This document shows positions 59,812-64,000 of a stretch of DNA of 64,000 nucleotides, one piece after another. The first letter of the stretch is position 1. Every line of letters starts with the position of its first letter. The notes beneath the pieces were generated by a model. The model did no database searches and was not told where the DNA came from. It worked only from the letters and a program-made list of their open reading frames with translations. The stretch spans positions 6,448,001-6,512,000 of the forward strand of contig NZ_CP109496.1 of the NCBI RefSeq assembly GCF_036231355.1, in the 5' to 3' direction. The translations under genes were made by a program, and so were the position numbers. This DNA comes from Streptomyces sp. NBC_01431 (GTDB taxonomy: Bacteria; Actinomycetota; Actinomycetes; Streptomycetales; Streptomycetaceae).

Positions 59812-60390
59812 GTGCAGAATGCCGCCGTCCCTGAGCTCGCGCACACCCACGCCCGCCCCGTCCACTGGATCGCGACCGCCACCGCCATGGCTGCCGTCGT
59901 CGCCCTCGCCGGCTTCCTCCAGCCCGACGCGGCCAAGGCCTCCCAGGCACCCCGCGAGCACGGCGCCCCCCTCACGACGGCGGCCGCCCCCGACCCGGGC
60001 GCGGTCGTCCTCCCGCTCCAGTGCGGGAGCGTGGGCTCGACGGTGGAGAAGAAGGCCTCGGGCGACCTGGACGGCGACGGCATCCCCGAGACGGTGGCGG
60101 TCGCGCACTGCCGGGCCGGCGGCGGCACCCCGCCCAGCGGGATGTACGTCCTCACGCAGCCGGTGGTCAAGGGGGCCCCGCCGCGTCTGGTGGCCACCCT
60201 GCTCGACCCCAAGGACAAGCAGACCGTCGCCGACCTCATCGTGCGGGACGGGGCGGTGACGGCGACGCTGCTCGGTTACTCCTCCAACGACGTGCCGCGC
60301 TACGAACCCGATGTGCGCGAGCAGGTCAAGTGGCGCTGGCAGGGCGGGAAGTTCATCCGCTCGACCCAGGCCGCAGCCCTCGGCGTCTGA
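59812..60390 (+). CDS. Secreted or membrane-anchored hypothetical protein with EF-hand-like loop
   Basis: 192 residues from the GTG at 59812, chosen for CAGGAG upstream. A hydrophobic segment at about residues 20-40 (WIATATAMAAVVALAGFL) followed by PDAAKASQA suggests a signal peptide or anchor. The mature part has GDLDGDGIPETVAVAHC, which resembles a calcium-binding DxDxDG loop of FG-GAP/VCBS-type repeats, and it ends in a beta-rich stretch. Two cysteines (LQCGSVG, VAHCRAG) could form a disulfide. Function not recognised. It converges on the ferredoxin gene. Confidence 0.8.
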   Translation: MQNAAVPELAHTHARPVHWIATATAMAAVVALAGFLQPDAAKASQAPREHGAPLTTAAAPDPGAVVLPLQCGSVGSTVEKKASGDLDGDGIPETVAVAHCRAGGGTPPSGMYVLTQPVVKGAPPRLVATLLDPKDKQTVADLIVRDGAVTATLLGYSSNDVPRYEPDVREQVKWRWQGGKFIRSTQAAALGV

Positions 60391-60439
60391 AGACTCGTAA
60401 GGGCCCGAGGACCGCAGGTAGCGGCCCGTCACGCCCCGA

Positions 60440-60718
60440 CTACTGCGCGTCCGGTCCGTAGACCTCGACGCTGTCCGAAACCCGACGCACGTGAATGCAG
60501 TCGCCGGGGCACTCCTTCGCGGAGTCCACCACGTCCTGGAGCAGCGGCAGCGGAACGGGTGTTGTGGCCCGCGGGGTCTGCAGCAACTCGTCGTCGGGGC
60601 TCTTCACATAGGCGAGCCCGTCGATGTCCAGCTCGAAGACCTCGGGCGCGTATTGCACGCAGATGCCGTCGCCGGTGCACAGGTCCTGGTCGATCCAGAC
60701 CTCAAGAGCCTCGTTCAT
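60440..60718 (-). CDS. Ferredoxin
   Basis: 92 residues from the ATG at 60718. Cysteines at 14 and 20 (DLCTGDGIC) and 70 and 74 (KECPGDCIHV) are in the pattern of single-cluster bacterial ferredoxins, probably [3Fe-4S], with one extra cysteine. VWIDQDLCTGDGICVQYAP is the standard start. It is a soluble electron carrier, often for cytochromes P450, but no P450 is near. It is divergent from arc across a 240-base region that should carry both promoters; I cannot place them with confidence. An open upstream extension of 60 residues is not conserved-looking. Confidence 0.92.
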   Translation of the reverse strand: MNEALEVWIDQDLCTGDGICVQYAPEVFELDIDGLAYVKSPDDELLQTPRATTPVPLPLLQDVVDSAKECPGDCIHVRRVSDSVEVYGPDAQ

Positions 60719-60958
60719 GTGCCTGCCGTTCCTGCGCGAGTGAATCAATCGATGCCAGCCCTGACGGGTGTTGACCCACTCGACGATAACAACCGCCCGC
60801 TTTCCGATGTTGTTGGGTGGGTATCCCCCTGACGTGAGGGAGAGCGCAAGGGTGAAGATCGGACACACCCTGGAGTCTTTGTGATCTAGGGGTTTCAATC
60901 ACCACCAGCCCAGGTAGGGTCAGGAAGCGTCCAGCTCCCCTTGGAGGAGGTGAGGACC

Positions 60959-62725
60959 GTGGCAGCCCACGACGACGACATCAACCGCGGCATCCGGCCC
61001 GCGCGGGGGTCCGAGGACCCAGCCGGCCAGGTTGCCTATCTAGAGCAGGAAATCGCCGTCCTGCGACGTAAGCTCGCCGACTCGCCGCGTCATACGAGGA
61101 TTCTCGAAGAGCGGATCGTCGAGCTGCAGACCAATCTGGCGGGCGTGTCCGCACAGAACGAGCGGCTCGCCAACACGCTCCGCGAGGCCCGCGACCAGAT
61201 CGTGGCCCTCAAGGAGGAGGTCGACCGGCTCGCGCAGCCGCCGGCCGGCTTCGGTGTCTTCCTGCAGTCCAACGAGGACGGCACCGCGGACATCTTCACC
61301 GGGGGCCGCAAGCTCCGGGTGAACGTCAGCCCCAGCGTCGAACTCGACGAACTGCGGCGCGGCCAGGAAGTCATGCTCAACGAGGCGCTCAACGTGGTCG
61401 AGGCCATGGAGTTCGAGCGCGCCGGGGACATCGTCACCCTCAAGGAGATCCTTGAGGACGGCGAGCGCGCCCTGGTGATCGGGCACACCGACGAGGAACG
61501 GGTGGTGAGGCTCGCCGAGCCGCTCCTGGACATCACCATCCGCCCCGGCGATGCGCTCCTGCTGGAACCCAGGTCGGGCTACGTCTACGAAGTGGTCCCC
61601 AAGAGCGAGGTCGAGGAGCTCGTCCTCGAAGAGGTGCCGGACGTCGACTACGACAAGATCGGCGGACTGGGCAACCAGATCGAGCTGATCCGCGACGCGG
61701 TCGAACTGCCCTACCTCTACCCCGACCTCTTCAAGGAGCACGAACTGCGGCCGCCGAAGGGCATCCTGCTCTACGGACCGCCCGGCTGCGGAAAGACTCT
61801 GATCGCCAAGGCGGTCGCCAACTCCCTTGCCAAGAAGGTCGCCGAGGTGACCGGCCAGCCCGCGGGGAAGAGCTACTTCCTCAACATCAAGGGCCCCGAG
61901 CTCCTCAACAAGTACGTCGGCGAGACCGAGCGGCACATCCGCCTCGTCTTCCAGCGCGCTCGGGAGAAGGCGAGCGAGGGGACCCCCGTCATCGTCTTCT
62001 TCGACGAGATGGAATCCCTCTTCCGTACCCGCGGATCCGGCGTCAGCTCGGACGTGGAGAACACCATCGTCCCCCAGCTGCTCGCCGAGATCGACGGTGT
62101 GGAGGGCCTGGAGAACGTCATCGTCATCGGCGCCTCCAACCGCGAGGACATGATCGACCCCGCGATCCTGCGGCCCGGCCGGCTCGATGTGAAGATCAAG
62201 ATCGAGCGTCCGGACGCGGAGGCGGCCAAGGACATCTTCGCCAAGTACCTCCGCTCCTCGCTGCCGTTGCACACCGACGACCTCGCCGAGCACGGCGGCG
62301 ACGCCGACGCCACCACCCACGGAATGATCCAGTCCGTGGTGGAACAGATGTACGCGGAGTCCGAGGAGAACCGCTTCCTGGAAGTCACGTACGCCAATGG
62401 TGACAAGGAAGTCCTGTACTTCAAGGACTTCAACTCCGGCGCCATGATCCAGAACATCGTGGACCGGGCCAAGAAGATGGCCATCAAGGCCTTCCTCGAC
62501 CAGAACCAGAAGGGCCTCCGGATCTCCCACCTCCTCCAGGCATGCGTGGACGAGTTCAAGGAGAACGAGGACCTGCCCAACACCACCAACCCGGACGACT
62601 GGGCCAGGATTTCCGGAAAGAAGGGCGAGCGGATCGTATTCATCCGCACCCTCGTCACCGGAAAGCAGGGCGCGGACACGGGACGCTCCATCGACACGGT
62701 GGCCAACACCGGTCAATACCTGTAA
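60959..62725 (+). CDS. arc: Proteasome-associated AAA ATPase ARC (Mpa-type)
   Basis: 588 residues from the GTG at 60959, which follows a long ribosome site (GGAGGAGGTGAGG). N-terminal coiled coil (about 25-93) that binds Pup, OB domains (about 96-240), then the AAA module with Walker A YGPPGCGKT (about residue 272), Walker B VIVFFDEME (about 345) and RPGRLDVKI. The C-terminus ends GQYL, the motif that docks into the 20S proteasome to open its gate. As a hexamer it unfolds pupylated proteins and threads them into the proteasome. dop follows after a terminator. Confidence 0.97.
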   Translation: MAAHDDDINRGIRPARGSEDPAGQVAYLEQEIAVLRRKLADSPRHTRILEERIVELQTNLAGVSAQNERLANTLREARDQIVALKEEVDRLAQPPAGFGVFLQSNEDGTADIFTGGRKLRVNVSPSVELDELRRGQEVMLNEALNVVEAMEFERAGDIVTLKEILEDGERALVIGHTDEERVVRLAEPLLDITIRPGDALLLEPRSGYVYEVVPKSEVEELVLEEVPDVDYDKIGGLGNQIELIRDAVELPYLYPDLFKEHELRPPKGILLYGPPGCGKTLIAKAVANSLAKKVAEVTGQPAGKSYFLNIKGPELLNKYVGETERHIRLVFQRAREKASEGTPVIVFFDEMESLFRTRGSGVSSDVENTIVPQLLAEIDGVEGLENVIVIGASNREDMIDPAILRPGRLDVKIKIERPDAEAAKDIFAKYLRSSLPLHTDDLAEHGGDADATTHGMIQSVVEQMYAESEENRFLEVTYANGDKEVLYFKDFNSGAMIQNIVDRAKKMAIKAFLDQNQKGLRISHLLQACVDEFKENEDLPNTTNPDDWARISGKKGERIVFIRTLVTGKQGADTGRSIDTVANTGQYL

Positions 62726-62734
62726 AAGGCAGGC

Positions 62735-62769
62735 CGGCTGCGGATGCCCGGGTCGGGCATCCGCAGCCG
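62735..62769 (+). terminator. Terminator of arc
   Basis: Perfect 16-bp stem CGGCTGCGGATGCCCG around GGT, followed within 5 bases by CTTTTC; 9 bases after the arc stop. Confidence 0.82.
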
Positions 62770-62960
62770 ACTGCTTTTCAGGCCACAAGCAGGGCAAGAG
62801 CAATGACGGAATTGATCTCCCCACCAGCGCAAAGGCGTTCTAGGCTCTTCGGTACCGCCGAGTCGCGCAGTGCGGGGACGGGCACCGCACACGCACCGGA
62901 GAACCAGCGGTACTTGAGCGCCGCTCCCGCGGGGGAGCGCCGCCGGGCAAGGAGGGCCGC

Positions 62961-64000
62961 ATGACCGTACGGCGAGTAATGGGCATCGAGACGGAGTACG
63001 GGATCTCCGTCCCCGGCCACCCCAACGCCAATGCCATGCTCACCTCGTCCCAGATCGTCAACGCCTACGCGGCGGCGATGCACCGGGCGCGCCGCGCCCG
63101 TTGGGACTTCGAGGAGGAGAACCCGCTGCGGGACGCCCGCGGCTTCGACCTCGCCCGCGAGGCCGCCGACTCAAGCCAGCTCACCGACGAGGACATCGGC
63201 CTCGCCAACGTCATCCTCACCAACGGGGCGCGCCTCTACGTCGACCACGCGCACCCCGAGTACAGCTCACCGGAGGTCACCAACCCGCGCGACGCCGTCC
63301 TGTGGGACAAGGCCGGCGAGCGCATCATGGCCGAGGCGGCGGAGCGCGCCGGGCAGCTTCCCGGCGCCCAGCCCATCCACCTGTACAAGAACAACACCGA
63401 CAACAAGGGCGCCTCGTACGGCACGCACGAGAACTACCTGATGAAGCGGGAGACCCCGTTCTCGGACATCGTGCGCCACCTGACGCCGTTCTTCGTCTCG
63501 CGCCAGGTCATCACCGGCGCCGGCCGCGTCGGCATCGGCCAGGACGGCCACGAGCACGGCTTCCAGATCAGCCAGCGCGCCGACTACTTCGAGGTCGAGG
63601 TGGGCCTGGAGACGACCCTCAAGCGCCCGATCATCAACACCCGCGACGAACCGCACGCCGACGCCGAGAAGTACCGCCGCCTGCACGTCATCATCGGCGA
63701 CGCGAACCTGTCGGAGATCTCGACGTACCTCAAACTGGGTACGACCTCCCTGGTCCTGTCCATGATCGAGGACGGCTTCATCAATGTCGACCTGGCCGTG
63801 GACCAGCCGGTCCGCGCCCTCCACCAGGTCTCGCACGACCCCGCACTGCAACACCTGGTCACCCTGCGCAGCGGCCGCACCCTGACCGCGGTGCAGCTTC
63901 AGATGGAGTACTTCGAGCTGGCGCGCAAGTACGTCGAGGACCGGTTCGGGGTGGACGCGGACGAGCAGACCAAGGACGTCCTCGGCCGCTGGGAGGACGT
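62961..64000 (+). CDS. dop: Depupylase / Pup deamidase Dop, N-terminal part (truncated by window edge)
   Basis: The ATG at 62961 is preceded by AAGGAGG, and the frame is open for 346 codons to the window end. VMGIETEYGISVPGHPNANAM contains the catalytic-site Glu and the start of the Dop-specific insertion region; HAHPEYSSPEVTNPRDAV and LYKNNTDNKGASYGTHENYL are conserved Dop/PafA active-site segments of the glutamine-synthetase-like fold. Dop deamidates the C-terminal glutamine of Pup where needed and removes Pup from tagged proteins. Separated from arc by a terminator, it must have its own promoter in the 235-base gap. The pup gene would be expected just beyond the window. Confidence 0.95.
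   Translation, partial: MTVRRVMGIETEYGISVPGHPNANAMLTSSQIVNAYAAAMHRARRARWDFEEENPLRDARGFDLAREAADSSQLTDEDIGLANVILTNGARLYVDHAHPEYSSPEVTNPRDAVLWDKAGERIMAEAAERAGQLPGAQPIHLYKNNTDNKGASYGTHENYLMKRETPFSDIVRHLTPFFVSRQVITGAGRVGIGQDGHEHGFQISQRADYFEVEVGLETTLKRPIINTRDEPHADAEKYRRLHVIIGDANLSEISTYLKLGTTSLVLSMIEDGFINVDLAVDQPVRALHQVSHDPALQHLVTLRSGRTLTAVQLQMEYFELARKYVEDRFGVDADEQTKDVLGRWED

Overview
This window is high-GC DNA from a Streptomyces-type actinomycete. The diagnostic genes are two chaplins (chpH and the sortase-anchored chpC), mycothiol genes (mshC and a mycothiol-dependent formaldehyde dehydrogenase), the gyl-type glycerol operon with its IclR regulator, and the start of the Pup-proteasome locus (arc, dop). 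The gene content fits a core-chromosome segment. I see no insertion sequence, prophage, integrase or CRISPR array.

Layout. 1-5 kb: the end of an FAD-binding dehydrogenase, a TPR-like hypothetical protein, an APC permease, and an overlapping molybdo-oxidoreductase/cytochrome b pair. 5-7.7 kb: gluconate permease and gluconokinase, divergent from a GntR regulator, with a palindrome over the regulator's -35 box. 7.9-18 kb: an AnsP-type permease; a TetR / permease / amidohydrolase catabolic module; mycothiol-dependent formaldehyde dehydrogenase with a metallo-hydrolase; a pseudouridine synthase; and an orphan ketosynthase with an unexplained N-terminal domain. 18-22 kb: tRNA-Leu(GAG), an M20 peptidase, chpH-chpC and two small conserved genes. 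22-26.8 kb: a RecD2-like protein whose P-loop looks dead, coupled to an aldo/keto reductase, then an F420-type oxidoreductase. 27-32.5 kb: a ferritin-like protein, CorA, and the conserved actinobacterial string phosphomutase-DUF3090-SCO1664-mshC. 32.6-41 kb: a secreted GH31 glycosidase, a two-gene unit of a subtilase and a glutamine-rich protein that share a C-terminal domain, an aldehyde dehydrogenase and a PAC2 protein. 41-47 kb: a FadR-type regulator and the glpF-glpK-glpD operon with its IclR regulator. 47-56 kb: metH, a HAD phosphatase, two tandem peptide-binding lipoproteins and an orphan response regulator. 56-64 kb: a RecB-type nuclease, a site-2 protease, TrmI, a secreted protein, a ferredoxin, the proteasomal ATPase ARC and the start of Dop.

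How genes work together. Glycerol enters by GlpF, is phosphorylated by GlpK and oxidised by GlpD; a 14-base motif shared by the glpF and gylR upstream regions is the likely regulator site. Gluconate is imported by GntP and phosphorylated by GntK. MshC makes mycothiol, and the formaldehyde dehydrogenase uses it. ARC unfolds pupylated proteins for the 20S proteasome, Dop processes or removes Pup, and the PAC2 protein belongs to a proteasome-assembly-chaperone-related family. Convergent gene ends repeatedly carry long, near-perfect GC-rich hairpins.

The best candidate for an undescribed system is the adjacent pair at 35764-38074: a non-secreted subtilase with an intact catalytic triad, and a small protein that is 44% glutamine over its first 87 residues. 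They end in a recognisably homologous 69-residue domain.
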